Assembly: GCA_947650285.1 (NCBI GenBank)
Contig: CANTFL010001283.1
Location: forward strand, 186,001 to 250,000
Direction of reading: 5' to 3'
DNA from: Hyaloperonospora brassicae
Lineage: Eukaryota; Oomycota; Peronosporomycetes; Peronosporales; Peronosporaceae
DNA: 64,000 bases
Below the pieces are notes generated by a model. It saw nothing but the letters and a program-made list of their open reading frames with translations. It was not told where the DNA came from and made no database searches. Shown here one piece after another: positions 47,328-58,680 of this stretch. A program made the position numbers and the translations under genes. Numbering within the stretch: the first letter of the stretch is position 1; each line of letters begins with the position of its first letter.

Positions 47328-48456
47328 GTGTGACGAGACCACACATCTATTTCTGTACGAAAACGTTGGCTTGCGGACGGGCACGATGACGCCTCGCATG
47401 GACCTTGACTCATCTTGTGTACTCGTAAGCTGGCGTATGACAATTTCTGTAGGTATTGGTGAGGATGTAGAGATCACCTTGTAGGAGGGAGACCTGGGAG
47501 TACCCGAGTGCATGTGCTTTACCCGGTGGGCCAGTAGGTGGTCACTTTCTATCGACTTAGTCGCAAGTGGACTTGTACCCAAATTCTTCAAGAAGCTTGT
47601 TGCCCCTGACGTTTTCGCTGGTTATGTCAATGGTGTTAACCACCTTGGCTTTACTTTGCTCCCTAATCACTAGGTAGGGGAGTCATCTTCCGATAGCCGA
47701 TCGTTAGGGGGCGCTACTCAAGACAAAATCACAGACCAAACACCTACTGGAGTTCTATTCGCACTTGGCCTTGCGTCGCGAGTGTCTTCGACGGGGTGAG
47801 GGGCAAATTTGTATCCCTTACCCAAAACAGGCGAGCATATTTGACAAGTTCCATTAATCACGACAGAGACGCGCCACGTAGATCGAAACTCGAGTAGTAT
47901 TCAATGTATTCCTATCCTTTAACTTCTTTTTTGTATCCTTGCCTTATGCTCTGACTCATTGTTTTGACTAGCCAGGCTTAGCTTGACCTTAAGAGACTGA
48001 GTTATACCCAATAAGGGACCGAGCCATCAAGGAGGGACCGAGGTCTATCTATAAGAGACCGGGCCCACCACGGGAAGACCGAGGTCCATCGATAAGAGAC
48101 CGGGTCCACCACTAAGATACCAAGGTCAATCGATAAGATACCGGGACTTCCGATGAGAAACTATGGTCAATCGATAAGAGACCGTGCCTTGCGATGAGAG
48201 AACGATGTCAATAGATAAGAGACCGGGGCTTCCGATGAGAGAACGATGTCAATAGATAGAGAACGGGACTTCCGATGAGGAACCATGGTCGAATCCTTTC
48301 CGTAACGTATATTTGTTACCCTGACCATAATACGCTTGATTGGTGCCTCAAGCTTTTTTACTCCAATAGTCATTTCACCTCCGTGAACCCTTGTTTTCTG
48401 GTACACTCTCCCTGGTGTGCGGTTTAATTTCGTCAATCACTTTGCCTTCAGGTCGA
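47328..48456 (-). repeat. Right arm of the 1,129-bp inverted repeat (family A)
   Basis: This is the reverse complement of 41661-42789, with two differences seen across the full length. Outside the arm (48457 on) and inside it (below 47328) the sequence is unrelated to the corresponding flanks of the left arm. Relative to the minus-strand gypsy remains, this arm is on the 5' side. Confidence 0.9.
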
Positions 48457-51400
48457 TTATTTTTAAGAGTACCTTTTGGAAGAATCACATTAATGTTTTG
48501 AAGCCAAAAAGATGTCTGTGGTGATTTTAGTGGAAAATAAAACCTGCGGTAGTAGGATAGTCATTAATCACTCCATTCAGAAGAATTTGACCGGAAAAGA
48601 CGGTTATATATGTCTTTGTCAAAAAGACGTCTCCTAGTCACGAATATAATATTTTAATTTTTTCGATCTATCCGACGTCTAATGATATCGGCCAATTTGC
48701 ATCTTTGAAACTTCAAGGGATTAAATGTTGCTACTTTTATAGCTTCGTTCCATTTTTCCTGTCTAAAACATCCGATCTACTTATCATGACTGCACTATGT
48801 GCAACGACTATGTCCCGTACTTGTGTTTGTATGGGATAAGTTAGGCATGCATATTGCACTTCACATAGGTATAGCTGTCACGCCACTTGCTAAAATGTTC
48901 GTTGTCAGTCCTTTCGACAAACTGATAATCAGTTGCTGGATCATTGCTCCATGACTCTTTACTGTCATAACGGGTACATAAAATATGTCGAACACAAGCA
49001 AATTAAGGTGTAAAAAGAGAAGGTTATAGTTTTGCGAAGTATACCGATGCGTGTACCAATAATAACTTGGCGCGAAAGAAGGAAAGCGTCAGCCAGTAGA
49101 TCATAGATATTCTTAATGCGTACGTGATATTGCAATTACCGAATTCTATAGAGTCAACCCAGATGAATTGAAAAGTACTCACCAAATTGCGTTTTGGAGT
49201 CTGTTCGCATCCTAATCGATTCGCTTGCGTAAATATAGCACCTCGCTCCGTCTTCATGTGCAAGGGAACACTTATAATTAATCAAATGGAAAAACAATTA
49301 CAGAGTCTGAAAAGCGCAATCGTAATTGACCTATGTATATTTTATTGATAGATCATGAAACGTTAAGCAAGACACTAAGACGAGCGCATGGGTGTGGTTA
49401 GAGCTAAGCGTGGCAAAGCGCGGTATCCGACAAAATAAAGCACAGAGAGGATGATGCAAACATCAGCAAATATGTCGAGCTCAGAATCAATTGTCGATAT
49501 CCCACCTTTACTTAGCGTGGCTCGAGTGTTAGGCATGCGACCCAAGGTTACGGAGAACCCACGTTGAAAAGCAAAAGAAATTGAACTTTATGCTACTCGC
49601 TGCTTTAACGTAGCTACTTCTTGATTCTGGATAAATTCTGGACGCATCAATGCCGACGTAACGCAACGGCGTGTTAGCAATCGACCTGCAGATAGGTACC
49701 GATATGTTGGCGTTCCTCGGCCTGTGCATATCCATTTAAAATGCCCCAATGCAATGCTGAAGACAATACGAGCGCTTATCGAATCGGCGAGCCGATAGCA
49801 TAATTTAGAGCAATAGCTGGTTCATCTAGTCGGACGCGATCGTTACTTCAGCTCCTGAATTCACACTCAGAGCGTTGAGTGTAATTTATGTCGTAAAAGA
49901 CAAGACATGTCGATTCGCAAAACTTATACATTTAAATCATACATACATAATTTATAACTCATTCGAACGTTCGGAAGTAATATAATGTAAGGATGCATTT
50001 TCAATGCAAGATTATAAACCGGTTAGAAATTTGCACCTATTGTACAAAAAACTAAACGGTCGGTGTGAAAAATAGTATAAATAGGCTCATAAATATCAAA
50101 TTCTCCCCGATTCAATTAATGTGATGAGGTAATAAATTATGTGCTGAATACGTGTATTTTCGAAAACATTGGCTGACGTAAAATTTCCTTATTATCGTGA
50201 CATCGGACTGAGGAATGCATCTTTCATGTAGTCCCGCCCCAATTAGATAATTAAAATGAAAATTCTTTCTCCATTTCATTTGCACAATTTCATTTAGCCA
50301 TATCACTCTCATCTTTAATGTTTCCAACAATTTATAGCTTACGATGTCATCGATAGATTAAACTGATATTTATTGCAATTGCGATGGTATATTTTTTTTA
50401 ATAAAATGGACGGGTATAAACTCTTTTTAAAAGCCGTACAAAGAGTGATTTTGGTAGAATCGTTTTGAAATGATGCAAGATACTTTGGGCATTTTTTTTC
50501 ATTTACAGAAGATTAACGTTGATTCAACTACTGTATTGCAATGTATAAAGTATACTAAATTGTGTTATAAATCATAAATTTTGTGTCTGCAATATTTACA
50601 TGTAGTATGCGAACACGACATCCTTTATATGTATAATGAAACAAAGTTAAAGAATGCTTTCAGTATTTCGACTATCCTTAAGTTCTATTCTTCATCATTA
50701 TTATTGAATCAATTTTGTTGGTGTCGTACAGAGAATGGCGGAGATGTAGAAGCTGTAATGGATAAACATTAATACTAAAAAAAATTTTAGACTATAAAAC
50801 AAATAACTAATTTAGGCTCTGGATTGTATAAGCATCTTTGTGGCGATGTGCATGTACATGAACCTTTTTACTATACCGGCACCTTTTCATATCGTAAGAA
50901 GCATCATTTCAAGATACTGGCTGGAACGAAGTCTTGGTCTGCTAAGATTTACCATTTTTATCAGTATTATTAATTTTTACCCTGTTCAGTGTATATCTTA
51001 TGCTCATACTACATCTTTGGTTGGTTAGTTTGGTGAGGTATATTTGGGTACACGAACGACCCAATATATCCGTTATATTCTAACCAATGTTTTGAGTGTA
51101 GTGGCAGATTTTACAGCTACCGTGGGAATTATGATTCGATTGTCACCCTCATAGATTATTGTGCACATTGTGGGGATTGAACTGGCAGTCATTATCTTAA
51201 AAATAAATTTACTGCACCACTACTCCAAAGAACCATCCCTTAACATGAAATCTTTATCGAGACGCTTCTTTCAAAATAAAATGGCTATATATAATGCACG
51301 ATAGAAACCGGCTAAAGTAAAAAAAGAAAAGGGGAATATTCCAGAACGTATTTGGCTGGTTCGACAACTATCTTCACGAGCATTAAACATAGATAAATTG

Positions 51401-53099
51401 ATGCATGTTTGGGTGTGTAAGACGGGGAAGAACGTAGGGAAAAAGCATTTCGATACCAATTTTCGAATGTGATTCGTTATTAAAACATAGCTAGTCAGTT
51501 ATCTTTAATCGAACGACTACTATCCCATATCTCTGCTTTGTATTCAGATCCTGCTAATTTTACCTGAAATCTCGGTGAAGCCCTAAAGCAGTATAGAAGG
51601 CATTTCTACGAGGTCAAGAAATGCATGTTGATCAACTGACTATTATAAATAACATGTAGCGGTTTTTGAGAACAAATTAGGAGCAATTCGCCTACATTAA
51701 TAACTAAATAATTATAAACTTCACGGTTTATGCACTTCATGAGATAAATGTATATATACCACGTACTGTGTTCTAGTTACCGCGATCGTATGTACACACC
51801 TGTTAAATGATAATCTATTTTATAAATACTTAGATGGTGGCATGTCGTAAGGTCCTTTACTTCGAACAGTATACATAAAGACACATATATCTGCCGATGT
51901 AGTTCGAGATAAGTATATTGTAGGATTATGTATTTAGTCGTTTGAATAGACATAAAATCTATGCTTACTTTACTGGTTTTAAACCTTCCGTGATGCAACT
52001 CTGGTGCTATCACATTTAACATACTATAGTTTACAACTTCGATTGGTCGTTGCCTTTCGCTTTTTTTATTTCTTATCAGATTCGTGAGGACACGTAATGC
52101 ATTTATCGTCGCAATACATTTTGAACACATTTTATAATTTTTGATGGCTTTTGAGTAAAACAAATTGCTATAGATTTCTATCTGTTTTAAGATCGATTAG
52201 GAATCTAGATTTGTAAATGGCATAACTAGGAGCAACCCTAGCATTATTGCGAGTGTGTAAAAATACTTTCTTTTTGTCTTATACACGAAATATGATACCT
52301 TGTAAATGAACTTTTGTTTTCCCAAAGTCGCCGGCAGTTAGAACTGAAATGGTGACTTTGTACAGCGACGTAAGGAACCTTACGGTTTAGTGCGGTATAT
52401 TAGGATCGAGTGATGGGACTATGGCAAACTGAGATACTTCACCCTTTTTCTAGTCCTAAGGACACGCGTGCATCAACGGAACGCATCTTTAATTTCATCG
52501 AAGCGGATTACACACTTTGATTGTTTGAATCCACGATAAACATAGATAATGTAGTTTTAAAGCAGTATTGCGACTGAAAATAAATAATGCTATGCTGTCC
52601 CACAGTTTTATATACGCAAAATTAGACAATAATACAAATTATGTTATTTTTTAAACGTTGAACTCATCTTAAATATAAGACAGTTGAGCCACCCAAGGTC
52701 CTTACATTTCCTTGTGGGAAGCCTACATGACTACATTAATGACATCATGCATATTGTTCGGTCCTACAGAAATATTCGTCTACAGATAAAGTATTTTGCA
52801 CCTTTATCCGAGAGAACCATTAGAGCTTATTCTGAGATCGTCTAATATGCGCTAAAATTGTATGCTTTGTGTTGTATAACTCATTTCGATAGATTGTGCC
52901 CTCTATCCTCCTTGGTATGTTAGACTTGCAATCTCGGATTAAGCCAGAGAGGTAAATCAATACATAATGTTTATTTTGTTTTGAAACGATTTGGTCCGAA
53001 CGTAGTAAAAAAGTTTATAAAATACCCGTATTTTACCCTGATAATCTATATAGGCGGTAATAAAGGCGGAGTGGTAAGCACAAATGTTATTGTTGCGGA
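48457..53099. other. Gene-poor stretch, nothing identified
   Basis: Composition is closer to the gene island at about 49.3-49.9 kb, but no frame there has a recognisable product. The 128-codon minus-strand frame at 51777-52163 lacks any domain I know. No repeat family was matched. Confidence 0.45.
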
Positions 53100-54185
53100 A
53101 TATTTTTGAAGAATAATAAACTCAGAGATCGAAAAGGTGAAGGGACGAGAGGTCACCCTCGAAGAGAGAGTATACAATGGCAAAGGGACCTATGAAGATG
53201 TACATTCTGTAAGGGAGAGAGGTCTGCAAAACCACTCAACGGGGAGACAGATTCCAAAGTACCGATTTTGCGTTAATGATAAAAGACGACCGCGGAACCT
53301 CACTGGTAGACCCGACCCCACCAGTAGACTTAAGCTCTCACCGGGTAAACCTGGTCCCTCCTGGTAGACCTGTATCTCGTATTGGTAGATCCGGTCCTTC
53401 CTCGGTAAAACTGAGTTTCTATTTGATAGACCCGATCCCTTATCGGCATAGCTGGTTCTATCATGTTAGACTCGTTCCCCTCGCGGTAGACATGTTTCCC
53501 TCGCTGGTAGACCCGGTCCCTCATCGCCCGTCTACTGCTGACTAGTCACATTACGAGTTAGTGCAACGGGCGAAGAGAGAAGTTGAGATATAGGTCTATA
53601 TCGAATATTATTCAATTTTCGATCAATGTGACACGTCGTCCTTGGGTCTAACGAAATACGTTGGTAAGCCCGCGCACCTGTTCCGCGAAGGGAAAAACTC
53701 TGCCCCTCTCCCGCTACAGACATTGCGTTGCGATACTACGTGCAAATTCGAACGGCAGGAAGTATTAGTCCTGTGGGTTCGTTGCATTTTACCCTTCCTC
53801 AGCATCCGCTATCAGGATTGGCCTCATAAACTAGAGGTAAAGGAGCATGGTAAAGGCTAGGAGTTTGAAACCTTTGTGATTACACAAAATACCAGAAGCA
53901 ACCTGCTACCCAAAACATTTGGTTTAAGCCCCCTATCGACCGAGTCGTTCGTGTGGCCACCTACTGATTAGTCGAGTGAAGAATATTCACTAGGGGTCCA
54001 ATGTCTACCGCTGCCAAGGCTAACATATGTCCGTCTCCGTCCGAGTTGAACCGAAGAGTGAAAACCGCCAGCCGATGGGTGCGGAAGGTGAGTCAATGTC
54101 CATACGCGGCATTAGGTTGCCCTTTACCGTTACGCGGCAGTACGACACAGTACGTCTTTGGGTGCTCATCACACAATTTATGAGC
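53100..54185 (+). repeat. Family A, diverged third copy
   Basis: This copy has the architecture of the inverted arms: a tandem array, then a block like CATTGAATACTACTCGAGTT (here TCGAATATTATTCAATTTTC), TCTGCCCCTCTCCCG versus TTGCCCCTCACCCCG, GGCCACCTACTGATT versus GACCACCTACTGGCC, and finally GGTGAGTCAATGTCCATACG versus GATGAGTCAAGGTCCATGCG. It is strongly diverged, so the family is old even though the two arms are nearly identical. Confidence 0.7.
53300..53530 (+). repeat. About eleven 21-bp tandem units
   Basis: The unit consensus is close to GGTAGACCCGGTCCCTCATC. Because 21 bp is seven codons, both strands show seven-residue periodic peptides (for example SLVDPTP-like on plus). It corresponds to the 41-bp array of the inverted arms, where units appear to be pairs of this basic unit with one base lost. 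Confidence 0.75.
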
Positions 54186-57100
54186 TCATCCTTTTTTAAT
54201 AATTAGAGTGTATCGATCCTGTGTAGCTTGTAATTTTATGAACGCTCAGCAATTATAGTTGTGTGATGTAACGGTTAAATGAATTGAAGAATTAAATACA
54301 TATCATTATTCGCTACTTTTCGGGCATATCCTTGTCAAGCAACATAAAGTTACTGCTATACTGGTCAACTTCAAATAATGTCAGGATTTGGTACTAAAGT
54401 TTCCAAATTATAGCGCCTGCGATCTCAGATACTATATACTCTGTTTAAGTTAGTAATTATTTATTCATATTTGTTTTGATTTACAAATATTTACAATATA
54501 CATAATCCCTGATCGTGTCTAAATTTTTTAAATCAAGCTTCGTTCGTGAATGCGGGCTATTCCCGATATTATTTTGGATAAACACTATCAGTTGCGTGTA
54601 AATACATATCGAAATTTTCCATTACACTAGGAGTTTTGCAGACGATCGGTTATACCTACATCTGATAAAAATCGAACAATGAAATGCATTTCTCCATAGA
54701 CCCACAATTGATATGAAAATATAGCAATTGAATCATGTCGAGCAATTTTTCACGCGACATTGCTATCCACTTCAACAGTTTGATTATGAAGTATCTCACT
54801 GATTTATGAAATAACTGGCATGAATATAAAAAACCTGCTATCCATATAGCGAACGAAATTCTATAATACTGCAAATTTAAGTCGTTCCGGTATCTTTCGG
54901 GTTGACTTACTTTATTGCCGAATCAGTAAATTTAACTATCTTGCGCAACGATAGACGACATCTCTGTACAGCACCAAAATTTTGTATTCGATAAGAGTCG
55001 CTCTTTTTAACATATACTAGTGACAGTCTTTTACTATTTATCTTGTGTTAATTTACAGAAAAGTATAAATACTACGTACTTGATGCACAAATATGAAATA
55101 TACCGAATCCAGGTTTGAATTAAACAGTTAGGTCGAGCTTAAACCATGTATGAGTTGCAAATTAGTTCTTAGGTTCCTCTCTTTGCCTTCTTTTCCGTGC
55201 ATTTATTCCTCCAGGATGGATCGTCTCATGTCCGGATTTGCCTGCTATCTTTTGCGTGCCATCTAATAATCGCGACTTCTGCTGTTTGGCCATAACCTTC
55301 TTACTTGCGTATCGGTATAAGTTAAAGTTGATATTACCAACAAAATGGTACTTGAGACTCGGGCACGATTTTCATGGATGCATGTCACGACACGTTTGGG
55401 ATCGCCGGCCAGAAAATTGACCAGTGTTTTAAACATTTGGACCCTTCAGATAGTTGTGTGGCTTATTTCATACAGAAATATATGCGTGCTTTCGCGCTGT
55501 CTTCTCGTAGTTTATCCAATGGTAATTGAATGTATTTGGCCGTTGCGTACGTTTGACAATCCTTTAAGTTTGACATTATCTGTATATCGTGATAAGGTTG
55601 TTACTCCATTACCAGTGTCAACACAAGCGGTTGTTTTGTCACTAAAATTTAGCGTTTATAAAGCATCTTTGCCGAATCAGAATCAATTTGGTGTCATTTT
55701 TGACATATTTGTTCACTAAAAATTGCCATATCCTTCTATCACTTACGTTGCAAAATATGCAGCCAGTTTTGCTAGTATTTGTGTATACGCTCTGTGAACA
55801 GAAATAGCCCGGACAATGTTGCGAAAAAGGTTAGATTGATCTTACACTCGAATGAGAAGATAGCACGTCAGGAAATCCTGAAGAACTCGAAAAATGCTCT
55901 TTCGAGCGTTGCTGTGACCGTTCTAAGCCATCTCGCATTTATCTTTTTAACGCGCACTATTTTTGCGTGCTTATAGGGATGACGTCATTGTTAAAGACGA
56001 TATCCTGGCTACCGAATATGAGGGATCGATGGTCGCACCGTATAATATTTTAAGGCCGACAGTGATACGGTGCTAGCTGATGTCTAACAATAAATGCGAT
56101 AGGCTATTTCGAGAGTTTGACACATCATGTGTTCTTTACGGATAATAAGTTGATTTCTGGAATGCAGCGGAGCTGAGACGTCCTGGATGAACTATTTCTT
56201 ACAATGTCCAATTTATGCATTTGATGTAGGAGGCGCTCATATCAACACGCATCGCAAAGCAATATTCCTCTCTCTTCAACAGATTTTTTCCGCCTTTCAG
56301 TAGCAATATATATGCTGAGCCAATATGTTCAAAGTTATACGGTAAATTGTTTAACCTGATCGACTTTCTTTACACATCTATATATGTTTTGCCGAACAAT
56401 ATTTGTCAATTTAGGTCTATGATAGATATGTGCAATTGTGGCGATGATGTGCATTGAAACGCGCGTTATACTATCTAGTCCCAGTTAAAGATCATTCATA
56501 AACAGAAGCTGAAATATCGACTTCTCATGTAAAATTCCATTAAATGCTCGTTTAAGCTGCTCATATCATAAGGATTTGACCTTCTGGTATTATGGCATTC
56601 GAAGAGTGGTCGGCTGCATAAGGTGATTCTAATAAATATTCTTTGAATTTTCTTTTTGATATATCTTCGCCTAACTGTATTAGTTTCTTGTAGCTAAAAT
56701 CAGTGAAATTTTACCCGCTGAAATTGTTGCCGAGTGAGGACCCTAATGCTCGAACCTAGCCATGGAATGGCTTTTTTAGGCTTCTTCTGGACACATTGCC
56801 TCATAGAGGATGTTAATATCTCCTCCTTTGTCTTTGAATCTTTTAATTCTACAATATTGTACGTGCCGGCTACTGAACCCTATATATAAATGGATTGAAC
56901 TAATCACCTATGTCTGTACCTAGATATATCACGCCAAGATTTGTAATATAGAAGTTATATATCATTACAAATTGGTTAAGATCATAATAGCTCGCTTCTA
57001 CGGTTTCTACTCTGTGTCGAAACCAGTCTAAAACCGAAGTGTGTATTCGCCTGACTCCAATGATAATACCGATTTTGCCATCGTCGTAAATTACTATTTA

Positions 57101-57429
57101 CGTATCATAAAAGACTCGTCAACTATGTGTATAATACGTCTGATTCAATCTATGAATCAATTTATGATTTTTAGCTGCAGCGTTCGTCTCAAACGTCTTT
57201 TTAATCTATAAAGCCGCACTAAATATTCGAATTGTGAAGTAGAATCTGGTAAATTGATTACAGCAAATTATTTGTCCACATACCAATTTCTTTGAGCCGA
57301 GGCCTATCATATGACCAACTTTATACAGGCCAAACGGTAGATCAATGGTAAGTGGATTGTCCCTACGGTGGCATTGTCGTGAAGATACTACTAAGTTTAC
57401 TCTATCGAATTTACATTCCAATTATTAGT
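54186..57429. other. AT-rich gene-poor stretch with a few odd frames
   Basis: No intact gene is evident. Frames at 55345-55719 (plus, 124 codons) and 55779-55976 (plus, 65 codons, NSPDNVAKKVRLIL...) have no family I recognise. A small basic frame on the minus strand (55162-55293) is described separately. Confidence 0.4.
55162..55293 (-). pseudogene. Possible TMA16-like N-terminal fragment
   Basis: A 43-codon minus-strand frame starts MAKQQKSRLLDG and continues QKIAGKSGHETIHPGG, ending in a very basic KRRQREEPKN. The pattern MAK..K...G..KI.GK...E.IHP recalls the start of translation-machinery-associated protein 16, a ribosome-associated factor of about 200 residues. No downstream domain follows, so if the match is real it is a 5' fragment of a dead copy. 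The resemblance is short and from memory of the family. Confidence 0.2.
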
Positions 57430-58680
57430 GGGGTGGAGTGGTGATCACAAATTATTTGTGATTCCGACCCTCCACTGGCGCCTGGACGACCGACTGACGG
57501 AGGCGGTACCCCGATTCCGTGCTATGTGTCTTCTTGTTCACCTTGTGTACCCGTCCTAGAGGCGGTTTGAGCTCTTCTCGATGGACTTGAGCTGAAGCTG
57601 AACTTGACCATTTTAGGGATAGGTGTTGATCAGGTGTAAATTCTGCATTCGGTCACACGTAGGGGCGGATCGCGTGGAAATTCTTCACTCGATCGCTCGT
57701 AACTTGGGCGCTCTCCCAGAGTCTCCTTTGCCAAGGTTGATTCTTAATCCGCGAGCCTTCTGACCACTTGAGCCGTACCGCGGTCTTATATATGAACCGT
57801 TAGGTTACCTGTGTCCGATACCAGTTGGGGGGTGAGAACTGATGTTCTGCCTGGACGAACAATCCAAGGGCGAAGCTTGCAAAGACGTGGGTGACTCTCT
57901 ATTCAATGGGAGGCCAAAGTTCCTGCACGGGAGAAGTCGACGCGTGCCTTTCGTTGCAAATTCAATTCTCTTTAATGTTACCCAACCAAATCCAAAACCT
58001 ATATATATACCTATTTGTTCGCTAGGTCAACTGTTGTGCACCGCCTGTCTATGTTAAGTCTTCTTCCATCATGTGGTCTATAGAAGATACTAGGATGGCG
58101 GATCACTCCATAGCGGATCGCTCGGGTGGTGAATCGCTCGGGTAGTCGATCGCGGTATGTGGTCCTCAATAGTTATGCGTTCACACAATAAAGCGGTACG
58201 CACCAAGGATAGATCGTGGTCAATCTCTCGAGTCTCTTGTCGGCCATCTACCGTTGAATCGCTGTCAATCCTAAGACTTTTTTATGCCTTTGACGATCTA
58301 CTCCTCCAGCCTGCTTCCATATTAACATATTATCCACTGTCATTATCGATCGCGTTATCCAGATGATGTTCACCTCTCGAGAATTCTGGTCCTTGTAGCT
58401 TAATGAACTAACCCGTAAATTGCGGATCGTGGTCGGTCAATCGTCGATCTTTGACTATATTCCCTTATTGGACTTTAAGTAGATCAATCCGCATAACTTT
58501 AGCAGTCGTATTCTTTTACTCAGTCATTCAATCACATTCCTTGTGCCAACGGGTCAATCTCCGAGCGAGCTCCACCAATCAAATTAATTATGCACTGGAT
58601 GCGGCTCGCACGATCTACCTTTCCATCATTTTTTCTCTGCGCTTCTTCACACAACGTCTTAGACCAACATAACAAAACTA
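57430..58680 (+). repeat. Repeat family B, plus-strand copy
   Basis: From 57430 to about 58050 it can be aligned with the minus-strand copy at 39.62-38.75 kb; the first 250 bp also match 23.77-24.02 kb. The outer edge carries a small palindrome (ATCACAAA TTA TTTGTGAT, 57444-57462). GATC sites are again frequent near 58.1-58.4 kb. Short open frames inside have no recognisable product. The right boundary is approximate. Confidence 0.65.

Noticed and set aside
41661..48456. DNA transposon with 1.1-kb terminal inverted repeats
   Set aside because: No transposase inside, the internal remains are gypsy protease and RT, and no target-site duplication is visible at the outer ends.
52369..52384. CGTAAGGAACCTTACG palindrome
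   Set aside because: Seven-base arms are expected by chance in 64 kb and nothing around it suggests a function.
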